64,000 nt of DNA from Leidyana gryllorum EB-2025a. Lineage: Eukaryota > Apicomplexa. The notes under the pieces were generated by a model, which searched no databases, was not told the origin of the DNA, and saw only the letters and a program-made list of their open reading frames with translations. This document shows, piece after piece, positions 46,240 to 58,717 of the stretch (positions within the stretch are counted from its first letter, which is position 1; each line of letters begins with the position of its first letter). Position numbers and translations under genes: made by a program. The stretch is taken from the NCBI GenBank assembly GCA_048772705.1, contig JBLWGC010000230.1:806001-870000 (forward strand), given 5' to 3'.

Positions 46240-49200
46240 ATGGACCGTCGAGCGTCCAAGTTGATGCGTATCGCATCACTAATGCTCGATGACGACCCAC
46301 TCCCAGCCACTGAACAACTACAGAACAACAATGAAGTGTCCTTCGCACTCCTAGGGGGGGATCCAGGGGCACGCTCTCACACCATGCAACCCGAGGAATT
46401 TGAGGAGGACGACGATGAGGAGGAGGACGATGATCTTCAGCAGACGTGAGTCTGTCAACGTGTGGTAGGAACGCCTGTTTATACATCGGTCCAGTCCGGG
46501 GTCTGCGGCCCTCGAAGTCTTTTCCAGTCACGGCTGGATAGGCATCCAAGTAGCTAAGTTCTTCGCTTACTCCCCGACAACTGGGTATATGTTGATCCTT
46601 ATGCTTGCCGTCTTCATGTGGATCACTTTCGAGGTACGCCACTCTTCCGTATTCTATCTGATGTGTGTGGTGATTGCCAATCGGCCACCGCTCGTGTTTG
46701 TGTGTCCCCGGACGTGCGGCGTGTGCTGCGGGAAACCGATGCTCAATCAATAAGTGCTATAGCCTCGCGGTGATGCTGGGGATGTTGTGTTTAACGATGG
46801 TCATGTCCATCTGTTCCGAATCACAGAAACTCTGTTGCTCAGAATCTCACCACGGGAACACGCAGTTGTGCGGTGGCCTTAAGTGTCATCTTTGCATTGA
46901 ATCTGGCTTTCATTATCCTCATCATGTTATGCCGGCTGGGTTGGACTATGGTGCTCCGATATATGTATTCTGAGAACCGAGTGATCCCAGCTCTGAACGA
47001 TCTACTTGATCCCGACTTAGCGTGAGCTTTCAGACACGCAGTCTTGTCTACCCGACCACTGTACGATACAGGATCTTCATCTGGACAGTTGTGATGCACA
47101 TGTTTTGGCAAGGGGAGTTTGTACAGATATTTGATCGTACTGGAATAAAGTCTGGGTATCATCGAATACTGTTCCTGCCAGTCTCCTGGCCGTATCAGTA
47201 CATCCCGGATGGCTCAGCTAACCTTATTCAATTGACAATAGTAGTACTAGTATTCTGGTCTATACGAGTGAGCAACGCAGTTATGCAACTGAATGATCGG
47301 TCGTAGAATCTCGTGGTTGAGGTGATCATGTTTCGCATCCTCCTGGGATTCCTGACCAATTTTCGGAGCTCTGTTCTGCGATATTTGAGGAGCTACGCTC
47401 TCTTGCGACACCTGAATGCCAAATTGTATGTTGCCACTCTGCCATCGGACATTTAATATCCTGATGCCAGTCTGAGAGCTGTCGGCGACTCGGGAAAGAC
47501 CACTGTCACCATTCCACCGGTCCAGCGCTCGCCCAGTATTCCCTTTGGTCGCCCAGCTGGCGGAGGTTTGGCCCGCCAGAAGACCCGTCAATTTGCTGCG
47601 CAGATCTACGCTCGCAAAACACAGGATGCTGCACTGCCCAACAATGTTGGGTATGCACCGGCCACAGTTTCCCGCAGCGGCAAGTCTATGGGGCGCGATC
47701 GCTGGTCCCGACGAAAGCAGCAGGCTTACGAGAGCCAAGTAACTGGGCGGATACTGCCGTCAGTTCTGCAAAATCGAAATATAGCAGCCGTTGAACAGTC
47801 TGATCTGGCCAATCTCCTCAGTATCACCTGGATACGTACGAATCCAATGGTTCTTTTTGTCCGCGGCGGGGAGCGTTGTGAGCTCAAGAGCAGACGCGTC
47901 ACCAAATACGCCGCCAAAGACCTCTTCAAGGAGCTTTCGAGATACAAGGAGGCCCTCGAACAAGCCGCTCACGATCTCGATCACTCTGAGAATCTCGCGC
48001 GGCAAGCGATGGAAGCCTTGCGGGGTGACGACAGTCCGCCTTTGATTGGGAGCTCCCCTCGTCTGACACCAAGTCCGCTCCGACCGCTCCCGGTGGGTGC
48101 CAAGTCCATTCGCATAGAGCTGCCGTGAGTAGAGAGCCATATGACCGTTAGCTCCTCCTCACTTACAGGCGCACCATCACTGGGAAACCTATGCGACAAC
48201 CTTCTTACAAAGACTTGGGCGACCGCATCGCAGCCGAGTTGGGCACAAAGAACGAAGACGACCGCTTCGACGATACAGATGAAAAGGTCAGCGTAAGCTC
48301 GTCGTCATCGGAAGAAGAGATTGAGGAGAAGGTACCCCCACTACCCACGAGTGAGCCTCCCGAGATCTCCATCTCCGTCGTTATCATGCCACCTTTCAGC
48401 TACAAAAGCGGCAATCGCTGCGCAGCCAGCCGGCCGTGTGCGGCAAGCGGCAGCAGCGTCGTCCACGGAACAGATGGTCTACTCCGACCCGATTCTCGAT
48501 GCCTCACTCCCGATGTTCACCCGCGCCCGAGGACCTCGGAGAGAGACGTTGCCAGCTCAGTTTGGAAGTGGGATGAGACCCATGACTGCGGCGGAACTGG
48601 CGGGAGGGTATCGGGCCCTGGAATCGGTGCCCAGCCGAACTTCAGATCCCCAAGGTGGACCTGGAGAAGGTGGCGACTCAGAGTCGGACTCATTGGAAGC
48701 TTTCGCTGAAACGGAAGCGCCTGTGATGAAACTGGGCACTGAAGGGAGTGCCCCTGACCCAGCTGCTGCTCCAGCTGAGCCTGCCGGCCCGTCCCCCACG
48801 TCCTTGGCGGCGAAACCGCCTACACTAGGTTCAAAGTCCGGCTCTGTATATTTGAAGCAATTGGCAGCGGAGGAAATCAAGGCCGTGAAACAAGCACAGA
48901 AGCCGCTGAAAAAGGAGGCTCTGACACGTGCGTTCCTCCGAGAGCTGCTTGATGAGAACCAGACCCAAGAGCTGATGGATTTAGTGGAAAGCGGTGGTCG
49001 AGATGTCATCACGTCGCAATCATTCGTCAAAGCTGTATTGACAGTGCACCAGATCCGTACACAAATGAATGCAGCTCTTGATGCACAGCGCGAAATTGAA
49101 CGTGTCTTTCATCGCGTCGCATCTTTCTGCCTGACCTTCATCATGGTTCTGGCGTTCTTATTTATCCTGGGTATCAGCGCCAACACCATTATCGTATCCG

Positions 49201-50105
49201 GCGCCGCTGCGCTCTCGGCTTGTGGTGTGGTTCTGAGTAAGTCGGAGTCGAAAGCGAGCATTTGTTGACTGCACTCAGGCTTCGTATACACTGATTTCAT
49301 CATCTCCATAATCCTTATCGTGTTCTTGAATCCCTACAGTATCGGTGACAGTGTCGAGATCGAGGGCGAATTCATGGTTGTGAAGCGCATCACAACGTAT
49401 TTCACAGAGTTTGAGTCCGGTTACGGCAAGATTGTGAGTGGAACACACGTGTGTGGTCCTTGTGACATACGATTTCTTTGGTGCAGTATTACTACTCGCA
49501 CCGAACTTTGTCGGAAAAAGCTCTGGTGAATCAATCTCGATCCCGCAACGCCACCTTTAGTGTCATTATCCGTGTGGGAGACCAAATGACCGTTGGTCAG
49601 TACAAAGCCTTCAAGAAGGTAATTAATGCCTACATGGAGGCTAGACCGATGGAGTTCAAGGGTAACCTATTTATTCACTGGCTGGGATTCCAACCTTTCC
49701 ACTATATTGAGGTGGGCAATCTTGGCATTAAGGCGGTGCCCCCAATTCCACGTTCAGCTTCATCTTATGGCCACCCACTGTGATAATTGGCAAAGCCCCG
49801 CTGTTTGGGACAGTAAGTCCTACTGGATGGCGTTCATTCTGCGTCAATGCCAATTGATGGGGCTGACCTACACGGACAAGCGCAACCGTGTGGAAGTGGC
49901 CGAGTTTCCTTCACCCAACATGCCCAGTGGGGGGACAGGCGATAACAATAATGAAACTCGCTTAATCCAGACTGCACCCCCCGCCGCCAAACCCGGTGGC
50001 AAGAGTGTACAATTCCAACCCCCAACCGGTACTGTTAGAATAGATTTGACAACGCCCGAGGGCAATAGAGCAGCAGTTGACACAATTCGGTCACGTAGTA
50101 GATAG
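46240..50105 (+). CDS. MscS-like mechanosensitive ion channel
   Basis: The N-terminus (MDRRASKLMRIASLML) has an acidic run (EEDDDEEEDDD). Exons between 46490 and 47480 encode several membrane spans (GYMLILMLAVFMWITFE, SVIFALNLAFIILIMLC, IFIWTVVMHMFWQG, LIQLTIVVLVFWSIR). A long soluble linker of about 450 residues (47500-49060) follows, with Ser/Glu-rich and Pro-rich parts and an EF-hand-like helical region. The pore helix is near VASFCLTFIMVLAFLFILGI. The MscS β-domain is clear: NPYSIGDSVEIEGEFMVVKR, ITTYF, SRSRNATFSVIIRVGDQMTV. The order of spans, linker and β-domain fits the eukaryotic MSL family, which releases ions on membrane stretch. The early exon borders (46640-46870) are uncertain, and two separate genes cannot be ruled out. 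Confidence 0.75.
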
Positions 50106-50140
50106 TTCGTCGAAAAAACACCTTCCCAAAAGGAGGGCAG

Positions 50141-53100
50141 ATGCTGAGAGGCGGCATGCCCGTCGCAGGCAGGCCTTATCAGGCCCATTCGCCGCACGTT
50201 TATGCAGCGACTGCCCCCGTAAGTCCGCGCTGTCAAATGTGGTACAATTCACCAGCCGCCCGCGCAGTCGGAAACAGAAGCTGCTGGACCCCCAATCTCC
50301 ACACTTTCCACTTGTCCGGATAACCGAGTGGACTCTCATGCCGTACCACGGCCAAGAAGCTATGGCGAACGGATCTCAGAACCCGCCGGCCCACGGATAA
50401 CGCCCGATTACATGGGAGCACCCCCGCCGTCAACCCAGTATTGCACATATGTCGAAGAATATGATTCGATGCCGCGATATATACGATCAGCCTTCTATGC
50501 TGTCGCTCAATCTCGCACCACGTATCAAACCTCTAACGTTCCGTTCGGTGAGGTCACACTCCTATTGCTGGGTGACATTAGATGACGACTTTTACTCAGC
50601 GCTGTTCGTCACGCCATTTGCACGTCTCAACATGTATGAATGCCCTCCTCCTCGGGTAAGGTGGTTGCCCGAGACGTATACGCGCACACACACGTGTTGT
50701 ACACACAGATTGATTTGTCACCGTATTCACCCTACTTCAAACATTTGCGAGCCCCGGTGTGGAATTGGACGGATTTGGCTAGAAGTCGACCATCGGTATT
50801 GCGATGCGAAGAGTGCGGCTCATATGCCAATCCGTACTTTGTGATGGCGGACTCGATCGCCACTTGCAACATGTGCCTAAGGCCCACCCAGGTGAGTACA
50901 TTTCTCGCACTCCTACCGCTTAAGGGGTTGGACGCTACAGATGTTGGGTCATTTGTAGGTTCCTGAGTTCTACCAAAGTGCGGTGATGGAGCATCAACGC
51001 CAAGTTCGGTGCGAGGCTGAGTTCATGGCTCAATTGAGAGCACCATACTTCCTGAAGGAAGGGCTGAGTCTTTTGGGCGGCTGGGCCCGACCAGAGTTGC
51101 TGAAAGGCACGGTAGACTATGTAACTCACACCCATGTCATGCCCACCCGAGGAGTCTCGAACTTTTACATGGGTGCTGGGTACCGCGCGTCGGCGAAAGC
51201 TGGGGAGCCAGCATCCTCACCAGTTGATCCAGACGAGCAGGTGGATTTTCTGCAGCCGGACAGAGTGATTGAGCCTCGGGCATGGCCGGCGATAGTGTTT
51301 GTAGTAGACACCACGATCGCATCAATCCAGTCGGACTTCCACAACGCTGTGGTTTCGAGCATCAAACACTGTGTCAAGAGTTGGCCCTCCACGACATTGG
51401 ATATCGCCATTGTGACTTACGGTCACGAAGACATCCAAGTGTGGCCTGTGCGTGAGGGCGTGACCTTGGAATCGAGCGATGTGATCCAAGGTGTAAGTTA
51501 TTGCTCGGTCTTCACATGCCTGTAATTGCCATCAGGTCAATATATTAACCGATCTGAAGAATACGTTCCTCCCAGCGTCTGGACGTCGATTGTTCTTGAG
51601 AACGACTAGCGGTTGTCCCACCAATATCTGTGTGGATGCCTATGTTGACCGGATCTCCCAATTAGCGCAAGAGTTGGAGAAGCGAAAGGACATCACATCG
51701 CCCTCCATCGTTGAGAACCCTGCGTTGGCCGCTCTGACGGTGGCTTTGGACATGATTGACTCTCGAACTCTCACCCGCACGGCAGTCAACCCCTACCGCG
51801 GAGGAACCGTTGTACTCTGCACCACGTCACGTCCGACAACGGGCTTGGGCGCTAGCGAGCTGGGAAAGGCAGTCCCGGCCGCTTCTCCGAAGGCTCGCAC
51901 TCCCCACAAGGGCCCGTCGGTCAACATCTATCATCCAGCCACCGATGTGGTAAGCTAAGACTGTCGTGATTGGTTTTACGGCACCGTAGTTCCCACTGTA
52001 TGAGGCAATCTCACGGCGCTGCGTGACCAACGGAGTGGCTATCAATGTTTTCGGAGCCAATGTTCAGAGAAATATGCCCACTTGTACCACACGGACCACC
52101 TTGGAGAATGGTGGCTATATACACCTGACGCGAAGTACGGGTGGCAGACTTTGTCACTACCCCAAGTTCTCGCTGGCTCTGGAGTACGAACATTTATATT
52201 TCGATTTACAACGGCTCTTCGATAATGCCGGGAGCTTCGGCATGGATATATCAGCCAAACTGAGAGTCTCCAAGGGACTGAAGGTGAAAAGTATACTGTG
52301 TCCGTGGTCCTCTTTGAGCTCCAACACCGGAGGGTTTGGTAAGGACGTCGCAGGGTTCACAGTTCCAAGATTGGATGGCGACACTGCAATCGTCTTCGAA
52401 CTCGATTACCGGGATGCGTAAGTCCTGCCTGTGTATCCCTCAATGTTACCCACGCCCCCACCGTTGTGCAGGAACGTCGAGGAGCGGTACGTACATGTTC
52501 AGTTGGCTGTGGCTTTCACCAATTGGAACGGCGAGAGAATGCTGAGGGTCCTCAACAAGAGGCTCAGCACTACTCAGAGCCTGGCTCAACTGTACAGGCA
52601 CTCCGACCTCGAGCCCGTATTCGCTTACTTTGCCCGAAGGGCTTTCTTGGCAGCCCTGGCCAATGACCCCAAATGGAAGAGTCTGGAGAGTATCACAGGG
52701 GCGCTCAAAGAGCTCTTCTTCGCATACCGGATCAACGTGAGACTTCGTCATCGTACGAGTGGGTATGTCGTAACTTTCCCCAGCAGTGTTCTATCTACGT
52801 GTCCACTAGCCAGCTGATCCTCCCGGAGGCACAAAAGATGTTGCCTGTGCTTGTCAACGCCCTGGTGAAGAACACAGCGCTGCGAGGGAATGCACATCCG
52901 GACACAACGGCGGCTGCTCTAGTAAACCTTCTGGGCGCAAATCCACCCCGACTGCTACTCACCATCTACCCGCGGGTCTATGTAATCCACAGAAGTCACA
53001 CCAACCTCGAAAAGGAGAACTTAAGCACAGTAAGCGGACCGTTAGGTATGGATGGTCACATATGTACCTGTGTGTGTCTCCCTTCAGATTGGATATCCTA

Positions 53101-53676
53101 CCGGGTTCGACGATTTGGTAGACATTCCGCGGTCGATACCCGCGTCGGGTGAATATATGACAAACGATGGAGTGTATCTTATGGATTGCGGGTCGTACTT
53201 CTACCTCTATGTTTCCGAGTACGTGAAGCCGGAGGTGATGGCGGAGATACTAGGGGATGTGAACGCATTCTGGGCGGAAACGCGATCGAGGCCAGCTCTG
53301 CTCCCTCCTCCCCCGGTCGAAGGCTATGGTAGTGAGTTTGAAAGACTACGGGTTGGTGTATGTGTGGTGTCGCCCGTTTGCAGGTCGAATCCACGCAATA
53401 GTGAACGAAATGCGGAGAGAGCGCCATGAGCTGTCGTTCACACCCTGTCGTGTGGTAATGCATCAGTAAGTGGCCATAGTGACGAGTGTGTGGTGGAGCA
53501 CAAAGTGTGTTCAGGTCGGTGGACGAGACGGAGTTTTACTGGAATTTGGTGGAAGACCGAGTTGGGCCATACGACGCATATGCGACCTATCTGTGTGCGG
53601 TAAGGGGCGTAATAGAGGGGCATAAAGCGTTTTTCAGATCCACCGGATGGTGACTGCAATGATGGAGGATGCTTGA
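50141..53676 (+). CDS. SEC24: Sec24, COPII coat cargo-binding subunit
   Basis: The Pro-rich N-terminal segment (MLRGGMPVAGRPYQAHSPHV) is followed by SMPRYIRSAFYAVAQSRTTY and VPFG, typical of the region before the Sec24 core. The zinc finger has CEECGSYANPY ... CNMC spacing. The trunk (vWA-like) domain begins RAWPAIVFVVDTT. A β-sandwich and helical domain follow (ANDPKWKSLESITGALKELF), then the gelsolin-like end with DGVYLMDCGSYFYLYV. At least ten introns are short. The gene starts 35 bases after the MscS-like stop and ends at 53676. Sec24 selects cargo for ER-to-Golgi vesicles and helps supply membrane for autophagosomes. Confidence 0.92.
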
Positions 53677-53749
53677 TGGATGTCCCACAGAGAAATGACA
53701 AACAATCGTGCACCTCCACTCAGATCACACGCACCTTGGGTGTTGAGGA

Positions 53750-54350
<601 letters not shown>

Positions 54351-54545
54351 TTGATTATCGATAGCTAAATAGATAGATGGCATGGAAATCTGTTATCACG
54401 AGAGATCCATGGTTCGATATATCCGCTTAACATAGCTAGCCAGCTCGGTATTTGACCCGTCCCGCTGTTCACGGCAGTATCTACTACTCCTGTGAGAGCA
54501 AGAAGTGTGTGTGTATGGTCTTCTTGCTCGTGTTGACCATCTTGA
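54351..54545. other. Convergent intergenic region
   Basis: A 195-base stretch between the ends of Atg8 (+) and the metallophosphoesterase (-). It is AT-richer than its neighbours (GATAGCTAAATAGATAGATG near 54359) and has a TG run near 54507. It probably holds both 3' ends. Confidence 0.4.
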
Positions 54546-56016
54546 CTCACCAATATGCGGCATCTCGATTGATCACTGGCCCCTGCGCGAGGTTTTCTAC
54601 TGTCAGGACAGGCAGCATCTCTTTGGCGCCACTCGTGCCATTAAATTCACCCACGCTCAGAGAACCCAATCGCATCGTTCTTTCTCTTGGATATCCCAGT
54701 GGTGCCTGTATCCAGAGACAAGAGAGAATTAATTACTTTGTGTTTTATCTTCCAAGACAGTGGTATCACCTGCACGAATCGACATTTCAATAAAGCCTCA
54801 TCTAATTGAGAACTGTCGCAACCCTGTCCATCAAGAAGCTCCTTGAGCGAAGCGTTCCAGCCGAAATGAGTGTGTCCAAAGACGTGTAGGTCTGGACAGA
54901 GCTGTAGGACTCGAGATCCCAGCCACTGCAGTAGGGAGGAGAGTTGGGGGTCGAACTTGAGCGGCCCGAATGGAACCATGGCCGATTGTTGCTCACCTCA
55001 CTGCCGATAGCTTTGGCTAAGGGCGGATAGAAGAGAAATCTTTTCTCTGGGTTCAGGAAGGGGAAGGGAAGGAAGTGGGAGAAGCTGAGGATGTGGTCGA
55101 ATTCTTCCAGTCTATTAGGCGGACACCGTTGCCAGAATTCCTGGACCAATTTACATTCGTTTCGAATTGTGAGGGATATATTCCCTTTGGTACGCGTAGT
55201 GGCAGCCATCGAGGGGACGATCCCTTCGTCGACGTCGTTCAGCCTATCCAGCGCCCGAGCAATGTAGGCGCTTTCCCAGGTCGACCTCACACTACCGCCG
55301 CCGCCGCTGGCGGTTGGTTCCGCCACCGCCGGAACCGACGACGAGGGCACATTGAAAGCTGCACAGAGACTGTCATACGTGACCTGAAGCTGAGCAGCAG
55401 CCGATCGCTCCTTTGCAGTGCGATCGGCTTCCATAAATTCAGCGATCGGCCACCGGCACTTCCGGCGGTCCGATATAACTTGGTCTAAAGGGGGGAGGGG
55501 TTTGCCTCCAGTTTCGGTGAGAGGGATCTCAGCCTCGCGGTCAAAAGACTCATGGTGGAATCCCAGCAGGGGGACTAACAGAAGTTTGAAGACTGACCCA
55601 TTGTTGTTCCGTGCAGCCCGCGAAAATCCGTCCTCACTCTCACTCTCGCTGCTTTCCGCGGCGGCGAGCTCGGAGTGTTCTTCGATGGTCAGACTCGTGG
55701 GTTGGATGAGCACTCCCAAAGTCTCCGAGAGAACTGTTCGCACTTCCTGACACCGCGTGTAGGAAGTGCCCAGCTGCGAGCTGGAACGCCATACATCGTG
55801 ATTCCCCGGAACAAAGGCAACGAGATCAAATAGCTCCGTCAGATACCGGAAAGTTGAGATCACAACTTCCTCCTTGTCAGACACATCCCCGGCTACAATG
55901 AGGATACTGAATACGTGTCGTCCCCGGATGTGCGCTAATGCCTCCTCGAGCCATTTCAGGTTAGCAGCGTAGTCTGTGTGTATATCGGAGATGGTGTACA
56001 CCCCCAAAACTGCCAT
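54546..56016 (-). CDS. Calcineurin-like metallophosphoesterase
   Basis: The protein has about 450 residues. All metal-binding blocks are present: DIHTDYAANL (D-x-H), VAGDVSD (GD), VPGNHDVWR (GNHD) and, after an intron, LHVFGHTHFGWN (GHxH). The C-terminal segment QAPLGYPRER matches the WPLGYPxER motif of the plant and algal metallophosphoesterases of this type. Long insertions (Ser/Glu-rich near 55640, Ala/Ser/Gly-rich near 55310) lie between blocks. Introns are about 54960-55002 and 54700-54765. Substrate unknown. Its ATG (56016-56014) is 2 bases from the divergent ATG of the next gene. Confidence 0.9.
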
Positions 56017-56018
56017 TT

Positions 56019-56890
56019 ATGAAGATGTCACAACAAGAAGAATTAGACGCGTCGCATCTCGACAATGGCGCCCTGCAGTGCAGCAATAAGCTCGATGTCC
56101 TCCAGGCCTCAGTGGAGGCCCTAAGTCACCAAGTAGAAACCCTAACTGACTTGGTCCAGCAAATGCTGGTGCGGTACGTCCCTTCACCACCAAAACAGAC
56201 CTCGAGCTCAGACAACGGCATCTCGAGACCGAAATACGGAGAGAACGAGCCTCACACCACCAGCTGCCTCTGGTTACTGCAGTCCCTCATCCGAGCAGCT
56301 CTGTGTCCCCATCGGTCACGGCCCCTGGGGCCTTCAACCCTTCCCAGCCATGTCGGTCCCCCGGATTCGTCCCAGGATCGCCTACTCCTCCCGTTGTCCC
56401 GACCGCCCCTCCTCGCCCTCGCGCTGAGAGCGCTGTTGGAATGCTGGTGAACGCCCACCACGCACTCCCAGAAAGGACGTTTACGACATTAAACGCTGTG
56501 GTGAACATGGCCTATGAAGCAGTAACAGGCAGTTCCCTGCTCGGCCCAGTTCCCCTCGACCTGCCACCCCCACGCATACCTCCATCGCAACCGATGGCAC
56601 CCTCCTCCGCTCGGGCATCCATCATGGCCGTCCATGGCTCCGCGGCCGGAGGCGATGAAGATGACTCCGCGTCCGGCTCTGAATCAGTCACACTTGTACA
56701 TGCTGCCGAGGAGATTCCAGCTGCTCCCCCGCTCCCAGCGGTCCAACCACCCCCCAAAACCACACCGCCTCCTCCTCCACCTGCACCCACCATTGTGTTC
56801 AAACCCAAATCAGGAGGGAGAGACGTGTCGGAGGTGTTTGCCGCCAAGCAGAGCAACCTTCTTTCTCAGCTGGAGAGATATAGAAAATGA
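56019..56890 (+). CDS. Coiled-coil and Pro-rich protein, unrecognised
   Basis: The first exon (MKMSQQEELDASHLDNG) forms a coiled coil through LQASVEALSHQVETLTDLVQ. A short intron near 56175-56205 brings in a second frame with LRQRHLETEIRRERASHH, then a long Pro/Ala/Ser-rich disordered region. The C-terminal helix reads DVSEVFAAKQSNLLSQLERY, preceded by a polyproline run. Such a layout occurs in actin-regulator and centrosome accessory proteins, but no family is recognised. The start is 2 bases (or 8 bases if the second Met is used) from the divergent metallophosphoesterase start. The exact intron borders are unsure. Confidence 0.6.
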
Positions 56891-56957
56891 GAACTAACTG
56901 AGTTCAGAGTGCCCAATAGATAGCCCGTCCACATCTCTGCTTCGTCAAATTTGGCAC

Positions 56958-58628
56958 ATGACGGATGTTGACGCCCTCACTCTCCTCACATTCAATGCTG
57001 GTCTCTTGCAGTACAAGTTCTTTGGCCTGAGAGTTTTCCGTAACCCTCCGTTCACATGGCGTCGCCTGCGCCACCTTCCCAGTAGGCCACAACCTCTCGC
57101 TCCTCCCACTTCACTCACCCTCAATCCAGCTGCGCTGAGAGCCGCCAATGCAGACATCGTGGCCCTACAAGAGGTGTTCGAGGAGTCACAAGTCGATTAT
57201 CTTGTTGAGTCGCTGCGACTTATTTATCCCTTCGCAGCGCGACGAATGTCAGGGGGGCTCCTGGCCCTGCACAATGGACTCCTCATTCTCAGCAAGTTTC
57301 CGGTGATCAGTACACGTTTCGAGCGGTTCGAGTCGGTGAGTGAGTGAGTGAGTGAGTGAGTGACAGACAAGAGGAATATCTGCTGAGACGGCACACACTG
57401 GTCGTGTCGCCGGGCTCAGGCGGCCATTGAGGCGGCCGGGCTGCCGAAATCCTGGTGTTTCATACCTCACCTCTGTCGGCCGCCCAAACAGAACACGCGC
57501 GCGTGTGTGCACACATCATCGGTTTGCCTTGCAGATCACTTGGTCTGAGAGCCTGTTGGGATCCAAAGGGATCTTAGAGGCGGTAATACAGGTTCCGGGT
57601 GTAGGTCTTGGTGAGTGAGGGCGGTAGCGGACGGACGGATGATGGCTTATTCTCTAGTCTGTGTTTTGAATGTGCACATGGCAAGTGGAACAGTGGATCC
57701 GGAGAGTAAGACTCTGGACGCTGTGCGAGCTGAGGAAACGGAAGAAGTATTGTCAATGGCCAACGCGGCAGCGGAACGTGGGGAAATTCCTATCGTGGTT
57801 GGTGACTTTAACGCTTCTCCGGAAGTGTGTCCTGCAAGTTACCGCACGATGTTGAAGGCTGAGTGGGAGGACGCATTCGCAACAGGTTCGGGTTTGGACT
57901 CTGAAGACATTGATAGGATTGGTGTGGAGGAAAGAGACCATGTGGCAATAGTGATTGGCGAGACGGGTCAGGCGACAGCGGACGAGTATGGGGACACATC
58001 AGCGTCTTTGGCTGGGCCGGCCTCAGTGGAGGCATATGTGACGCCGGGGACGGCAATGTTAGCGGACAATGTGGAAGTGGAGGGCGAGGGTACACGGCGT
58101 CGATCATCGAAATTGGATACAGCACTGATCGGGTTATCGACGGCTGCGGAATATTTGGGTCCCTCTCGGATATTAGGTGTCGGTGGTAAATCGGCTTACG
58201 CTGACCAGGACTCCAATTCAGATGAGTGGCCGTTGATGGCCAACGAATCTAAGGAGTGGACGTGGGATCCGCGTAACTCTTTGAATCTACTGGGGCCTCA
58301 TTCAGGGTGTCACGGGCTGCGATGCGATCATGTTTTTCTGCCTCCCGATCGTCAACGGCGGGGACTACGGGATTTCGTCACGTATCGATCGCGTATTTTG
58401 TTTGACAAACCACGGGTGCTGGTACAAGCAGGTTGGCTCCAAGCATTCCTAAGTCCAATGTTTGGGGCTCCCAAGGGTCCGCTGTTGATCACTCTCAGCG
58501 ACCACTACGCAGTAAAGGTTGAACTTCGCCGAAGCCCCTCGCCAGAGGAGGACCCCGTGGCGGCCCCCCTTTTGGAGTCCGAAACTCCTCCCCGTCAAAC
58601 GGGCAGCCATTCCCTTCTCGTCCCCTAA
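56958..58628 (+). CDS. Endonuclease/exonuclease/phosphatase-fold enzyme, neutral sphingomyelinase-like
   Basis: Three exons contain the EEP blocks in order: LTLLTFNAGLL, NADIVALQEVFEE (catalytic Glu), LALHNGLLILSKFP, VCVLNVHMASG, IPIVVGDFNASPE (GDxN), LRCDHVFLP and TLSDHYAVKVEL (catalytic SDH). The distance from GDFN to the final SDH is longer than usual because of an acidic insertion of about 90 residues (57930-58120). The NGLLILSKFPV block and the H-x-x-SG segment resemble neutral sphingomyelinases, which split sphingomyelin-type lipids, but other EEP phosphodiesterases are possible. Intron 1 (57336-57534, 199 nt) begins inside a GTGA microsatellite and contains a CGCGCGCGTGTGTG run. Intron 2 (about 57608-57657) joins PGVGL to VCVLN. 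Confidence 0.85.
57336..57363. repeat. (GTGA)n microsatellite at a splice donor
   Basis: Seven GTGA units begin exactly at the 5' splice site of the first EEP-gene intron, so several GTGAGT donors lie 4 bases apart. Use of a downstream donor would shift the frame. Confidence 0.9.
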
Positions 58629-58717
58629 TAGACAGGCAGACAGACTAGCGGGGAGTTTAGCTATGTTCCTCAAACTATATATACACACATTCACTACTAC
58701 TACTACTAGTATCACTA

